Origin: Gambelia wislizenii
Lineage: Eukaryota; Chordata; Lepidosauria; Squamata; Crotaphytidae
NCBI GenBank assembly: GCA_030847615.1
Contig: JAUMIR010000005.1
Span: forward strand, 243,388,645 to 243,452,644
Length of the DNA: 64,000 nt
Reading direction: 5' to 3'
Made by a program: the position numbers and the translations under genes. Positions within the stretch are counted from its first letter, which is position 1, and each line of letters opens with the position of its first letter. Positions 1 through 10,723 of the stretch are shown here, in pieces. A model generated the notes under the pieces. The model searched no databases, was not told where the DNA came from, and worked only from the letters and a program-made list of their open reading frames with translations.

Positions 1-564
1 AACAAGCAAGACAAATTAAGAAGAAAACCTTTATGAAGTTAAGAATGGAGATACATTTTTCATAGTTCATCCAAAGACATTCTTATTCAAAGATGGGGTA
101 ATTTAATCATACTCCAAGAGAGGCCAACACTTGACTGAGACCTCAAGCTCCCCAGAGAAACAAAAAGGCTGCCAGTTTCACAGATACATTTTTTTAGTGC
201 TTTCAAGAGAAGAAGCGGGTGGGGATGAGAAAGTCCTGTTTTGCTTTGCTTTTTTTGGTCTATGTATTTTACTTAGCTAATACAGCATATGGGCAGAGAA
301 TCAGACTTTTTAAAATCTCCCCAGGATGAATTCATACTTAAAGGTATCAGCATGACAAACTATAATTAACACAAGAAGAACTGAAGAGGATTTAGAGAAC
401 ATTCATCAGCATAATTAAAAATGAGCATTTGGCTGTTGCTGATTTCCTTTGTAATTAAAATTATGGCTTGTTGGAGGAGAAGAGAGGGGAAAAAGCCCCA
501 TTTAAAAACAAAATAACTTGGGTGGAACAGTGTGAAGTTGAAGGCTTTCAAGGCTGACATCCAA
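1..564. other. No recognised gene or repeat
   Basis: AT-rich sequence with homopolymer T runs. I see no open frame with protein-like composition and no terminal repeats until the palindrome starting near 565. The antisense frame covering 366-695 only reads through that palindrome and is not supported as a gene. Confidence 0.5.
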
Positions 565-729
565 GATTTTCTTTGGTTTTTTTCCTGGCTGTGAGGCCAT
601 GTTCTGGAATAGTTTCTTTCTGACGTTTCGCCTGTATCTGTGGCTGGCATCTTCAGATGCAGGTGAAAGGTTAGAAAGGAACTATTCCAGAACACGGCCT
701 CACAGCCAGGAAAAAACCCAAGGAAAATC
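565..729. repeat. Penelope-like terminal-repeat palindrome with hammerhead-like core
   Basis: Two arms of about 75 nt, roughly 565-640 and 654-729, are near-perfect inverted copies (shared segment reads GGCTGTGAGGCC then TTCTGGAATAG) around a spacer of about 13 nt. On the minus strand the left arm contains, in order, CTGAAGA (650-656), a short helix flanked by GCC/GGC (630-649), GAAAC (625-629) and GTC (622-624). This is the order of the conserved hammerhead core. The same segment recurs at 61995-62090. Penelope-like retroelements are known to carry hammerhead ribozymes in their terminal repeats, and that is the basis of the family call. An unrelated MITE is the alternative. Confidence 0.55.
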
Positions 730-943
730 TTTGGGTGGAACAGTGTATGCTAATGATATAATCCATTTGGTACTGTTCCCACAAACTACTTCTGTGGGGC
801 TTGAGGTAAAGCAGAGCACAGGGAATCCTTTATAGGCAGCCATAACTTGGACTGGGTGAGGCAGGTTTCCTCCTGAGGCTCTGTACTAGAGACTACACAG
901 AGTTGACATGGCTTTGTATTGGAGGCTGGAAGTAAGGGTTAGA

Positions 944-1745
944 AGTAAGCCCGTTTACTAAAGTGAGGAAATACTGGTATACCATTATGAATGAAATGCA
1001 AGCTATTTTGCAAATCAAACTTGACTTTAGACCAGAAATCTTTCTCTTAGGTATGGTACAACTTGGTAGAAAAAAAGAAAAAGAAATTGGAAGGTTATGT
1101 TGGCATTTAATAACAGCAGCTAGAATTCTGTTAGCCAAATACTGGAAAAGTGAAAATACCCCCTCAAATGAGGAATGGTTAGATAAGGTTATTGAAATAG
1201 CTGAACTAGACAAATTGTCTTTTGTTCTAGAAGATAAAGCTGAGAACCAATTTGTAAAACAATGGAAGCATTTATATTATTATATTCAGAATAAAATTTG
1301 CTTATAGGAGGTAACAGTATCAGTCAAGCAATGCTAACAGAATTTTGAATGTACAGTTGTCCCTTCATATATAATACTAAATGTTTATAACATATGGAGC
1401 ACTACATAAAGAGTTGTCATGGTTATGGTCCTGAAAGGTGAAGGTGGAGTATCCTCTTTATGAACCATTCAGAGGGATAACATAGATTGTGATAGGGAAT
1501 TAGCTAATATCTTAAAAGTAGGGGAATATCTTATTGTGAGTTTTTTCTTTTTCTGTTTTTTGTCTATCTGCGTAGAAACGTTTTAGTGATGTATTAATGT
1601 GCATGCCTAATGTGTGAAGGGTTTAGTATTGTTTTTTCATGTGTGGTTAGTTTAGTTTCTAAGTATGACATATGTATGTTTTGCATATTCATGTTTACTC
1701 GGTAATATTAATAAAGATAAATGACAAAAAAAAAGTAAGCCCGTT
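944..1745 (+). mobile_element. 5'-truncated L1 insertion with 12-bp target duplication
   Basis: The 12 bases AGTAAGCCCGTT occur at 944-955 and again at 1734-1745. Between them lie the end of an L1-type ORF2, an A/T-rich 3' UTR, an AATAAA-like signal (about 1709-1716) and a terminal A-run directly before the second copy. Perfect flanking duplications, the poly(A) tail and 5' truncation are the classic signature of target-primed reverse transcription. The intact duplication suggests a fairly recent insertion. Orientation is plus. Confidence 0.85.
956..1307 (+). pseudogene. L1 ORF2 C-terminal fragment
   Basis: An open frame of about 114 codons from the ATG at 963, really open from the truncation point, ends at the stop 1305-1307. 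Its product contains LITAARILLAKYWK followed by PSNEEWLDKV, the arrangement seen at the C-terminus of vertebrate L1 ORF2 proteins after the cysteine-rich region. Endonuclease and reverse transcriptase domains are absent because the copy is 5'-truncated. The frame is unbroken but cannot encode a working enzyme. The ATG is internal and not a natural start. Confidence 0.75.
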
Positions 1746-2457
1746 ACCCATAATCCATTACTTGGTGGTATGCAAAGGGAAAGTAATCCTCCTTTTAAAA
1801 ACATTATAAGGGCTAACAGTGTCATCTTGCCTGTGATGAAGAACGTTACACATTACTTGTTCTCATTTTAAGGAACTAAAACAATGTTTTGGTGGGATTT
1901 CCCATACTAGGTATTGTCTTTCTGTTTTGAAAAAGATAAGCCAAAGATAATGAGCATCCTAATGAATGACATTAATGAGTTCCTGATTTTTTGGGTGGCA
2001 GCACTGTGTGTGTGTGTGTTTGTTTGTTTGTGTATGTGCAGTAACAAGTTACAGAGGATGCCTTTGCAGTGAGTTTTGCAATTACAGTAGTTACTTTTTT
2101 AAAAGATAAGTGTCCAAGCTCTGCTTGGTATAAGGCAGCTTCTTTGTAAACTGTAGATAGTTGGACTGGAAATTAAATACAAAAGGAAAGTCAGGAATGA
2201 AAGGTCTAATTCCTTAACAGCTTTGTTAAATAATTCTGAAGCTTACAATTCAGTGAATAAACATGTTCAGTCTGTGGTACTGAAAGTGTGCGTGACTGAC
2301 TAATTCAGCATTTGGGGCCTTTGATGTAACATTTCTTCTTGATGAAAAGATACAAAGTACTAGATAATTTGTACTTTACAATATGCCTGGCACTAGATTT
2401 TCCTCAACATATTGTTGATCACTTCAAAAATGATTATTACAGTGAATATCTTTGGAA
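1746..2457. other. No gene; short TG/TTTG microsatellite
   Basis: Unique-looking sequence. A (TG)n then (TTTG)n tract lies near 2004-2032. No coding frame or terminal repeats are visible. Confidence 0.5.
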
Positions 2458-2459
2458 TA

Positions 2460-2540
2460 CAGTTGTCCCTACGTATCCACGGATTTGGTATCCACGGAAG
2501 ATCCTGGAACCAAACCCCAGCAAATATGAAGGGATAACTG
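2460..2540. mobile_element. 81-bp Tigger/pogo-like MITE
   Basis: Flanked by TA on both sides (2458-2459 and 2541-2542). The left end CAGTTGTCCCTACGTATCC and the right end, read on the minus strand as CAGTTATCCCTTCATATTT, form terminal inverted repeats. The interior carries the 'tccacggatttggtatccac' and 'ctggaaccaaaccccag' words also present in the copy at 55011-55240, so this looks like an internally deleted derivative of that family. Confidence 0.75.
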
Positions 2541-2929
2541 TATATTGGCCTTGTGCTCTTGTGGCTTTAACAGCAGCTTAATAATGCAGAAATCACCAGG
2601 GGAAGGCATGAAATAAGCATGATCCACAACTAGTATCTGCACATAAAGCTGCTGTTAGAGGCACAGCTATAGGGGTCAGCTAAAAATCTGCCACCTGTTT
2701 ATATCCTGCACCAATACGCACTCCTCCCCTAAGGCTGTCCAACTTTTCAGTGGTTTCCCATGGCAGTAACCCTTAATGAAGTACAGATATTAGCAGGTTT
2801 ATCTCCTTGCTATGGAAAGCTCTTGATAATACCTGCATGTCCAAACCCTGCTGGTCAGTTAGCAACCCTTCCTTTTTGGGCTTTCCCCAAATTTTTAAAA
2901 AAACCTCTGTGGAGAACGTGCATTAGCGA

Positions 2930-3377
2930 TCATTAGGACAGGTGATCGCATTTATTCACATACCTCAGAAAGGTGGAAGTAAGAGGCTGATTGGCCAGAT
3001 GGGAGCAGGGGCAGGACTTGCTTAGAAGGCAAGCGTCCTGGAACCGCCATCTTGGATTTTCACTTTAGCAAGGGAGTGATCATGCGATGAAACAGCCTTT
3101 TTTCTTTTCTTTATTTAGGTGGAATATCACACCACCACACTTTTGTACCCTGAATATGCCTTTAAAAAACCCAACCATTCGACAGTAGTGACTCGTGAAA
3201 ATAAAAACGTGAGTTGTGACTGCCATCTTGAATCACAGGCATGCCCGTTGGGACAGCAAAAGCAGGTAGCCTCGCATATCTCTGATTTTGCCAAACACCA
3301 TTAGAACAAGGCGATCCTGCTTCGAATTTGCCTGAGTACACATCAATTCACATTTCCCCCCTCGTATAGATGAGCCC
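2930..3377. mobile_element. Harbinger-type MITE fragment
   Basis: The right end GTATAGATGAGCCC at about 3364-3377 matches, in reverse complement, the GGGCTTGTCTATAC-type end of the element at 58992-59575. The internal 'ctgattggcc' and 'cgccatcttgga' segments resemble interior parts of the copies at 51536 and 58992. The left end is not clear, so the copy may be truncated. Confidence 0.45.
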
Positions 3378-3417
3378 ACAGTGAAAGTTCTCTGAGGACT
3401 GTCCTTATATTGCCAAA

Positions 3418-3530
3418 GCTGCAGAGCTTAGTCCAAAAATTAAAATAAATAAATAAATGGACTACACTGACCATGCTGGTGGAGGGGAATTTCTCAGAGT
3501 TGAAGTCCAAAAAAGTAACTTTTCTATACA
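3418..3530. repeat. Palindromic 'gtagtccaa' MITE copy
   Basis: An imperfect inverted repeat: 'aaattaaaataa...ggactacactgaccatgctgg' against '...gttgaagtccaaaaaagtaactttt'. It belongs to a recurrent family of roughly 100-bp palindromes whose arms carry ggactacaactcccagaat and whose centre carries 'catgctgg'. Other copies lie near 4374, 13470, 19604, 22675 and 60900. Confidence 0.5.
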
Positions 3531-4165
3531 GAATGCAGAATGGCACTGTACACACATAAATAGGCAGATATCAGCAGGCTTAAGAGGAGGCCCAAGATTT
3601 GTAGAAATACAAAAAAGAAAACAAAGAAAAAAAACAACCTAAGAGAAGTGGGGACTGAGCATGCTCTATGGCCATGGAATGATGACCATCTGTTGGGGGA
3701 AATGAAACTGGATGGAAGCAAAGATGCAGTGGAATATTCCAATCAGGAACACTCCATGCTGAAATATTTTATCACAGATATTTCATATACTGTTCTAGTA
3801 TTTATTATTTAAGCTGTAGGGCTGTGGAACCAGCTGGTGTCCAGAGGGGTTACCACCAGATGCTCCAACTTAGCTGCCCATAGCTTTTCAAATTAGGGTG
3901 GAATATTGGCATAGTACATGAGATAAAATATTAATAGTCATAGGTATACACATTTACATTTTCATGAATTTACATGAAGGTGGTGTCCTACATTTGCGAG
4001 CTTTGCTGGAAAGAACCTACATAATACCTGCATGTCCAACCCCCCCTGGCTTCACAGTGAGTCTCTGAAGGCTTTTGTTTACAGCCTGCTTAGAACACTT
4101 AGAAGTCCACCTTTGGTGCTAGAGGTAAAGACATTCTGGTTGAGCAACGCTGCATTTTTGGTATC

Positions 4166-4352
4166 CATTGTTGTGTGTCCTCAAGTAATTTCTGACTTAC
4201 TGTGATGTTAAGGTGAATCTATCATGGAGTTTTCTTGACGAGATTTATTTACAGGGGTTTTTGTCACCCATTGAGTTTCCATTGCAGAGCATAGATTCAT
4301 GCCCTGTCTCCCTGAGTCCTAGTCCAACATTTAAAGCACTACCCCATGCTGA
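4166..4352 (-). mobile_element. CORE/MIR-type tRNA SINE, antisense
   Basis: Read on the minus strand it has a degenerate tRNA-derived head, the CORE region and an L2-like 3' segment corresponding to 'aaaactccatgatagattcacctt' on that strand. Better preserved copies are at 10975-11212, 33492-33712 and 53070-53319. This copy is diverged and has lost parts of the CORE. Confidence 0.65.
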
Positions 4353-4373
4353 CTTTCCAAGTTACTCAACAAA

Positions 4374-4505
4374 GCTTGGGAAACTTAGTTTTTCTGGACT
4401 ATAGCTTCTAGAGTATTCCAGACAGCATGTTCATGCTGCTGCTGCTGGGAGTCTGGTGTTTATAGTCCAAATAAGCAACTTTCTAAAATTTTGCTGCCCA
4501 GCACT
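4374..4505. repeat. Palindromic 'gtagtccaa' MITE copy
   Basis: Arms 'tttttctggactatagcttctagag' and 'gggagtctggtgtttatagtccaaataagcaac' are imperfect inverted copies around 'catgttcatgctgctgctgctgg'. Diverged member of the family described at 3418. Confidence 0.45.
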
Positions 4506-5084
4506 GTTTCCCAGTGGTGGCTGGTGAATCTGTTGCCACAGGAACAGTAAATCTGCCTTCAGTTTTATGGCTGCTCCTCCCATAGCTGTCCAAGAGCTTC
4601 CCATTGTTAGCATGCCCTATTATCCCTCCCTATAAAATCTCATAATTAGAAATGTTGGACACTTTGAATGGGTCAAGTAGACCAGGGTGAGCCAAAGTGA
4701 GGTCACATGAAGATCACAAGCACCTTAGAAATATTTCAGCAAGCACACCCAAGCTAGGATTGAATGGAAGACCCTGGTAAACAAAAACCATTAAGGAGGT
4801 ATGTGCTAATTTCTTCTTGGGCCCCTCAATGGTGAGTCACACATCCCAAACAATCAAGTGACCTACACAACCCAAATCCCCAGGAAATATCCCCCTGAAC
4901 CCCCTCCTGTCCTACAATATGAGGTTGTCATAAACCCATCAATTCCTGTCTCCCAGCCATAAACAGCAATCAGCTAAGCTTCGGTTTCCTTTGTTTATTT
5001 GGTGGGAAACCCATCTAAGCTTTGTTCTAGCCAAAATACCCCCTCTTTGGGTGCCACCATGCATTCAAAGCATTTTGCATACCA

Positions 5085-5270
5085 TTATCTTGATCTGACA
5101 TCTAAACCCAAACACTGAGGTGGACCAAGTGAGCCTCTTTCAGGCTGGGCTTCCACTGTCCATGCGCTGTTAGAGAGAAGGCCCTCTCCTGTGTAGCTAT
5201 CTGCCACACACCAGGTATAGGGAGCATGTGGAATGGGCTCCCCAAAGATTAAATTCATGGTTATGTTCAT
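5085..5270. other. Unassigned stretch, no gene supported
   Basis: The open minus-strand frame here has no recognisable motif. Its neighbours are unique AT-rich DNA. I see no splice-site pair or promoter that would support a gene. Confidence 0.4.
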
Positions 5271-5468
5271 GGAAGTAAACTTCAGCTGAGGTGGAAAGGG
5301 GTTCTTGGAAGTAAGTTTGAAAGGCCTTAGACACCTTTGAATCTAAATATCTCCATGCCAGCAGCTTACAAATAAATTATTTTTTAAAAAATACAGAACA
5401 AATGAAAAATAAAGTCAGGAGCAGAACAATTTAAAAACAGGCATAAAAAGTAATAGCAATGATACAAG

Positions 5469-5691
5469 GGCCTAATCCACACTACACAAATAATCCAGTT
5501 TGAAATTGGATTATTTGTCATGACTCCTTCCTATGGAATCCTGGAATATATAGTTTTATGAGGTCTTTAGCTTTCTGTGCCAAAGAGTGCTACTGCCTCA
5601 CCAAACTACAGATCCCAGGATTCCATAGGAAGGAGCCATGACAAATAATCCAGTTTCAAACTGGATTATTTGTGTAGTGTGGATGCATCCA
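5469..5691. mobile_element. MITE with about 65-bp inverted-repeat arms
   Basis: The left arm begins GGCCTAATCCACACTACAC and the right arm, on the minus strand, GGATGCATCCACACTACAC. Both continue through 'aaataatccagtttgaaa' and 'tcatg.ctccttcctatggaatcctgg'. The arms match almost base for base, so a transcript would fold into a long hairpin. A short non-palindromic centre (about 5550-5600) contains 'gagtgctactgcctcaccaaactaca', also found near 51430 in the MITE at 51307. This links it to the same broad Harbinger-like family. Target duplication is not clear. Confidence 0.7.
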
Positions 5692-5859
5692 AAGTGATGA
5701 GGAAGTAAAAAGGTCCTCTGGAAATCAGAAGCATAAAGAGAGCATTATTTAAGTGAGATGACTCTGCTAAAAAGAGACACCTGCCATAATCCACTTTACT
5801 TCACATAGTGGGGAGTTTGGAGGAGGAGCAGGCACATATTGGATAAAGGGATTCTTTTG

Positions 5860-6190
5860 GTGTCTTGGCCCAAGCTGTGTTCGGTTTTAAAGGTGAACAC
5901 TGGCACTTTGAATTGCACCTGGATCAGAAGTTAGTTTATTGGTTTAAACACCAGAGAAATGTGCTCTCAGTGCCCATCGTGTTACTAGCCAAAGAGCTGT
6001 ATTTTAAACTAGCTGCATTTGCTGAACAGTCTTCAAAGGCAGCCCCACATAAAACACATTGCAGTAGTCTAATCTGGAGGTTAGCAAGCCATGGATAGCA
6101 ATGTCCAGGCTCTCTCTCTAAGGAGAAACATTACAGTTGGAACACCAGCCTGAGTTGGGTTTTGTGCCATAGAGGCTGTTTGGGCCTCTT
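5860..6190 (-). mobile_element. L2-type LINE fragment, antisense
   Basis: On the minus strand, words at about 6040-6080 correspond to the RLDYCNxLY-type segment, about 6000-6040 to LPLKxxxKLQ, and about 5880-5930 to the LHWLPV/FKVL and LGPGY segments of the L2 ORF2 C-terminal region. The order is as in intact elements. Stops and substitutions break the frame. No catalytic RT motif is inside this fragment. The plus-strand frame at 5865-6098 is the antisense shadow. Confidence 0.6.
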
Positions 6191-6199
6191 GCAGCAACA

Positions 6200-8515
6200 G
6201 TGTCTCTAGAAGCTCTAGCAGCTGTGAACCAAGGTCTATTGAGTAGATGTATTGGGAGTCATCCCAAGTCTATTTGGACGTTATCATTCCTCATTAGGAC
6301 ACAGTATCTTTGCACAGCTGTTTTATTGGGACTGCTCCCAAGAAACCGATTTAGCATTATCCATTACTGCTACTGAATGGGAAATAGCCGTTGCTTAACC
6401 AAGGAGGCGTTAACATTAGTTGTACTTGTGCCAGGTGGCATAATGGTGATTAAAACAGGTGCTAAAAGAGGTGTCAGGTTCCAGGCTTTGATCTCTTCAT
6501 ATGCAATATGCCAATTCAAGAAGCTGTCATTGAACAGATTTTCTGGACTGATGCCTCTGTCCAGTGAGTTGTACTCCTGATTAAGAGCTGAGTTTCTGCT
6601 GACTTCCATCTAAAGCTGAACTTGAGTAAAATATGGAGGTCCCTTCATGTTCGTAAAACTTTTGAAGGGAATGGTAAGGCAAAGTAAAATAGTTTTTAGT
6701 GGGATTCTGCGAATTTTTTTTTTCATATGTGCATTTCCCCCACTTCTAGAATTACCACTAATATTTGCCTAAAATGGCAAGGAGTATTAGACTTTGCATA
6801 TAAATTTGGAAAGTTGCTTTTGAGAAGTATTTAGTTACAGATCCAGTTCTAAGACCCCAAAATATAGTTACTTGCCAATATACTTTCAAAGTAGCTCCTT
6901 TCTTTCCCACTTCTCAAACCTAATGTATGAGTTGCTTTCCATTAACTTGAAAAAAATCACATTTCTGATTTTTTCTCATTCAGCAGCAGGGAGCACATCA
7001 TAAAGCAGCACTCTGTTGAAAGATGCAATAGCTCCTGCACTTGCTCTCGATATTCTCTTGTCCACTAGGAATCAGATGGCTTAAACAGAGAGAGATTAGG
7101 AACTTGACCTTTGTTTTCCTGTCTGCTTGCTTCTTCTGTTTGCCGTCTGTCCCGAAGCATTATGGGCAGACTCCATCATCTGGTTCAGTTGGAGTAACTC
7201 AGATCATTGCCCTTTCTTGTACCAAAAGAACCAACCCGATGTTGAACGCTTCCCCTTTTTGTTTCTGGCCTCTTCTATATGCTGTCTCTCTTTTTTCATG
7301 GAGGAAAACATGCTGTTTACTCTTCTAGAATAGTTCAGTGAGGATCAGGCTGTTCTATCTAAAGAATGGATTTCCTTAATAAATATTCCTTATTTTGAGA
7401 ATCCTAAAAACAATTTTCTTCCTCCACTTGGTTCTTGCAAACTCATCCTCATTTTTAAGGTGGCCACTTCGGCTGTTGCTGGAGAAAAGGCTCTAACAGA
7501 CCTTTCTTTCCAATAAGAATTTATCTGCCTCCAGCCCGTCGAACACACTTGAGCCATGAGGTATTCCTTCTCCACTATTTATTGAGGCCACAATTATATA
7601 AAGAAAATATTTTAAAAGGTAGAGGAGGGGTAGGAAAAGTGTGGTCTTTGACTTTGAGCTGATATGTCACTCCACCCCCATTTTTGTGGCATCCCAAGCC
7701 ACCCTAGGTTCCCTTAACCACCTAGAGCTAATGAAAGTGCTACAACAATGTATTTGCAGCCAAGTGGATTGCCACCAAAATTCTGCAGCAAACTGCTATA
7801 GCAACTAGCTGTGGGTTTAATCATGGGGTGATGGTGGTGATGGTTGCAGCAATAAAACATTGTATATGACAACATTGAGTTGCCCCTTTGGCAAAGATGC
7901 AGAGCCCCCCTAGCAAGACATGTTTGAAAAGCTCTCCCCCATCTCCACCCCCAACAACAATATGGACAACTCTGTCTTATCAGGAAAAAAGATGATGAGA
8001 GAAGGCACAGCCACCTTCCCTTCCGTCAAGGGAGCTTTGCATTTTCTCTAGGCACTGAGAATCAACTTCCTGCTTCATAATGAAAAATGAAGCAGGCTGT
8101 ACTCGCTGTTTGCTTTCATCTGCACATGGCTTCAGCATTCCCCGACCTATACAGGTTGCTTCAGCATTCCCCGATCAAAGACCTATACAGACCTTAAGAA
8201 GGTGATAGTGGGGAGCCACAACATGAGGTTTGATGGTGTTGTTGGCCACTTGGGTGGGGGGCACTGAGACCATGAAGAGGCACAAAAAGTGGGCCACAGT
8301 TTGCCCACTCTGTGTTTAAAGTATCCAGTAGCAGGTGATGCCTTTTGACTGAGCTTCTTTTAGTCATAGTAGACAGTGTGACCAACAGTGGCTTCCTAGT
8401 GTGTATGTATATGAACACACATAAGAATATAATACTTGATGATCTTTGTGTGTTTTGCATGCTCTTTTTATAAGAAAATGTCTCCCATGTATGAAAGGTA
8501 TGTGTGGGTGTGGGT
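6200..8515. other. Long stretch with no recognised gene or repeat
   Basis: Two overlapping plus-strand frames around 7041-7333 and several minus-strand frames are present, but they lack motifs, codon bias or splice context. I see no terminal repeats. Much of it may be ordinary unique intronic or intergenic DNA. Confidence 0.45.
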
Positions 8516-8518
8516 GTT

Positions 8519-8712
8519 TGTACCTTCAAGATGCCTGTTAACTTATGGTGACCCCATGAGTTTCACAGTTTTAGAAACTGTGGTTTTGCCAGTTCCTTCC
8601 TCTGAAATACAGCCTACAGCACCTGGTATCCATTGGCGGTCTCCCATTCAAGTACTAACCAGGGCTTACCCTGCTTAGCTTCCAAGATCAGATGAGATCT
8701 GGTAGTATGAAG
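8519..8712 (-). mobile_element. 5S-rRNA-derived SINE, antisense
   Basis: On the minus strand the head reads like 5S rRNA (GATCTCATCTGATCTTGGAAG, then GGTTAGTACTTGAATGGGAG), followed by a body and an L2-like tail matching the 19897 copy. 5S-derived SINEs use the internal RNA polymerase III promoter of 5S genes. Substitutions and the missing first part show it is an old copy, not a 5S gene. Confidence 0.8.
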
Positions 8713-8753
8713 GTTATGATGGTTAAATAAATGGTCTCTGCTCAATTTAGTCT

Positions 8754-8835
8754 GGGGCCCTAGCTCAGTGACAGAGCACTTACTTTATGTACTGAAGATC
8801 ACAGGTTCAGTCCCTGGTAGCTGGTGGCCTCCATT
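8754..8835 (+). mobile_element. tRNA-derived SINE head
   Basis: 'ggggccctagctcagtgacagagcac' contains an A-box-like TAGCTCAGTG, and 8803-8813 contains a B-box-like GGTTCAGTCCC at tRNA-like spacing. This is the promoter part of a squamate tRNA SINE also seen antisense at 11292-11468. The expected downstream body is not continuous. A 3'-end-like segment is found only at about 9390-9465. Confidence 0.65.
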
Positions 8836-8839
8836 CTGT

Positions 8840-9385
8840 GATACCATTCCTAGGGTTTTGGGAAAGGGTTCAACACTCTTGATAGCTCCCATGAAGCATC
8901 CATCCCAGGTTCACTGCACTGTCGAATGGAGGGGACTAGCCGGCTGAGGTCCCTAGCATCTTCAAGTAGGGTTCCACCTCAATTATCTCTTGCCATTGCT
9001 AAATCAGACCCCACCATGAGCCACACCTTTGAAATGGAGGCCATCACAATGAGCAACTCAGTTCCTATAAGGACCTTTTGAGGAAGAAGGAAACCCTGTG
9101 AAGTACTCTGCTCCACAGATTCCCACTACTCTAAGGTATGAGATGATGAGTTGGCACCCTTCTGGACTACAGAATTGGTCCAGTTGCTGCCAAATTTTGT
9201 AAGAACTGCAGGGACTGTGACTACAGGGGAAGGGTGTTGCCCTCAAAGGAGCACATGTTAGGCAGCGTGGCTCCACCAGCCCAAAGGAGTTGTGCACACT
9301 TGCTTTCCCAAACCAGTGGTCTTGCTGGCTGGGGACGATGAAAGCTGTAATCCAATACAATTGGAAAACATTGGATTGGGAAAGT
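8840..9385. other. No recognised feature between two SINE parts
   Basis: No gene-like frame is convincing. The stretch separates the SINE head at 8754-8835 from the similar 3' part at 9390-9465, so it could be an insertion into that SINE. I see no terminal repeats or duplication that prove this. Confidence 0.35.
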
Positions 9386-9389
9386 TTGG

Positions 9390-9465
9390 TATAGACATTA
9401 CTGATCTAGATGGACTGATGGCCTGACTTGGTAGAAGGAATATGTTCCCTCTGTTCTGTAAATCA
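9390..9465 (+). mobile_element. 3' part of tRNA-derived SINE
   Basis: 'tgatctagatggactgatggcctgacttggtagaaggaatatgttcc' corresponds to the 3' region of the SINE whose antisense copy at 11292 begins 'ggaaactgttttataccaaattggaccatcagttcatctagctcaa'. The family match is by eye and the copy is diverged. Confidence 0.5.
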
Positions 9466-9469
9466 GAGT

Positions 9470-10525
9470 TTAACATACTGCTGTTGAAAACTGTTGGAAA
9501 AGGCTAGCATATGCAGTATTAAAAAGAGATCTTAATGGACTTTAGACTCACTCTGGATCTTAGTTGTAGTGATAAATGCACTGTGCCCAGACCTACCTCT
9601 TAATGTTCCACCGAGCCCCTGTTCCAGCACCCCCAGCAGAAATATCTGGAGAAATGAAAAATAATCACACCCCTCATTCCAGTTTGCCAATTCTATGATC
9701 CCATTTCTCCAACCTTTTATAGTCCTGTCTTTTGCCATCTGTTGGTCCAAATCCACAGAGCCCTTTGGGTCAGGAATTATACAGAGAATCTTGTGCTGCT
9801 CCTAAGGGATTAATATTTAGATATATTTTTAATCCATTTTTAAAGCCAAGGGAGAGATTATAAACTGACTTCCCCTTTCAGTTTTTATGGTGCTAACAGA
9901 ACAGAGTTGGCAGTCAAAATGATTTAGAAATGTCAGGTTGAAAAGAGAACATCTCCAAATGGGTATGTGACCCAGAGTTATTGAGCCTTGTTTGCTTCAA
10001 CTTGATAGATTTACCATGATTAATGGATGCCTGTAGAATGGGCCTTCCAAATGCTTTGGATTTTGGCCCCAGCAAGCACAACTGAGGGTAAGGGATTCTG
10101 GGAGTTGTAGTCCTAGATACCTGGGAGTTCAAAGGCTCCTCTTCCCTGCAACAGAACATGACTTCTGGCTAATTCCAGCAGTTTGCAGGTATTTTGTGAA
10201 TGACAGAAACAGGTCTTCTGCAACCAGAGGACTTCAAATTCTCTTCAGATTATCATTGGTATCACACCTTCAATAGACCCCCTTCAGAATCCCTGTGACT
10301 GTGCAACCATATTCATCTAGGCAACGGTGTTGCCTTGAAGGTAGAAGTAGCTATGGCCATTAAGGTGTTGCTGACGTCCAGCTATAGGCCCAGATCCAGT
10401 ATGATGCGGATGACTGGCAGCAGCCCTTAGGTGACTTAGGTGATCCCCACTGGTTAACTGGAAAAAAGAGGAGAAGAGAATGGTAGGGAATATTTTTGTC
10501 TCCCATCCCTTCTCATTACCAGAAC
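9470..10525. other. No gene; one half-palindrome
   Basis: Contains a single 'gggattctgggagttgtagtc' arm near 10088-10110, related to the palindromic MITE family at 3418. The rest looks unique. Confidence 0.4.
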
Positions 10526-10527
10526 TT

Positions 10528-10723
10528 AGCAATAGCAATAGCATTTATATTTCTATACCACTTATCAGTGCAAAGCACTCCCTAAGTAGTTTTACAATGT
10601 GTTAGCTAATTTCCTCTGACAGACTAAGTACTCATTTTACCGAACTCAGAAGGATGGAAGGCTGAGTCAACCTTGGAGCCCTGTAGGATCAAACTCACAA
10701 TGTTGTGTGCCACCAGGGCTCCC
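10528..10723 (-). mobile_element. Sauria-type SINE, antisense
   Basis: On the minus strand it starts with the 'gggagccctggtgg' head, continues with the 'aaggttgactcagccttccatccttc' body and ends with short (TTGCTA)n tandem units at 10528-10545. The sense copy at 34662-34957 shows the same order. Sauria SINEs are restricted to squamates, so this is strong evidence for the source. The head is partly deleted. Confidence 0.8.

Noticed and set aside
366..695. 109-codon minus-strand frame
   Set aside because: Runs through the Penelope-like palindrome. No protein family, and the similar plus frame at 599 is its mirror.
651..729. Hammerhead core in the right arm of the first palindrome
   Set aside because: The plus-strand arm reads GAAAG-GTT where GAAAC-GTC is needed, and its CTGANGA segment is not kept.
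2339..2581. 80-codon plus-strand frame
   Set aside because: The second half translates a Tigger-like MITE.
7041..7333. Overlapping frames resembling a small membrane protein
   Set aside because: Hydrophobic by composition only. No start context, splice sites or recognisable motif.
8754..8835. Possible tRNA gene
   Set aside because: A and B boxes are present but no acceptor-stem pairing is seen, and the sequence continues as a SINE.
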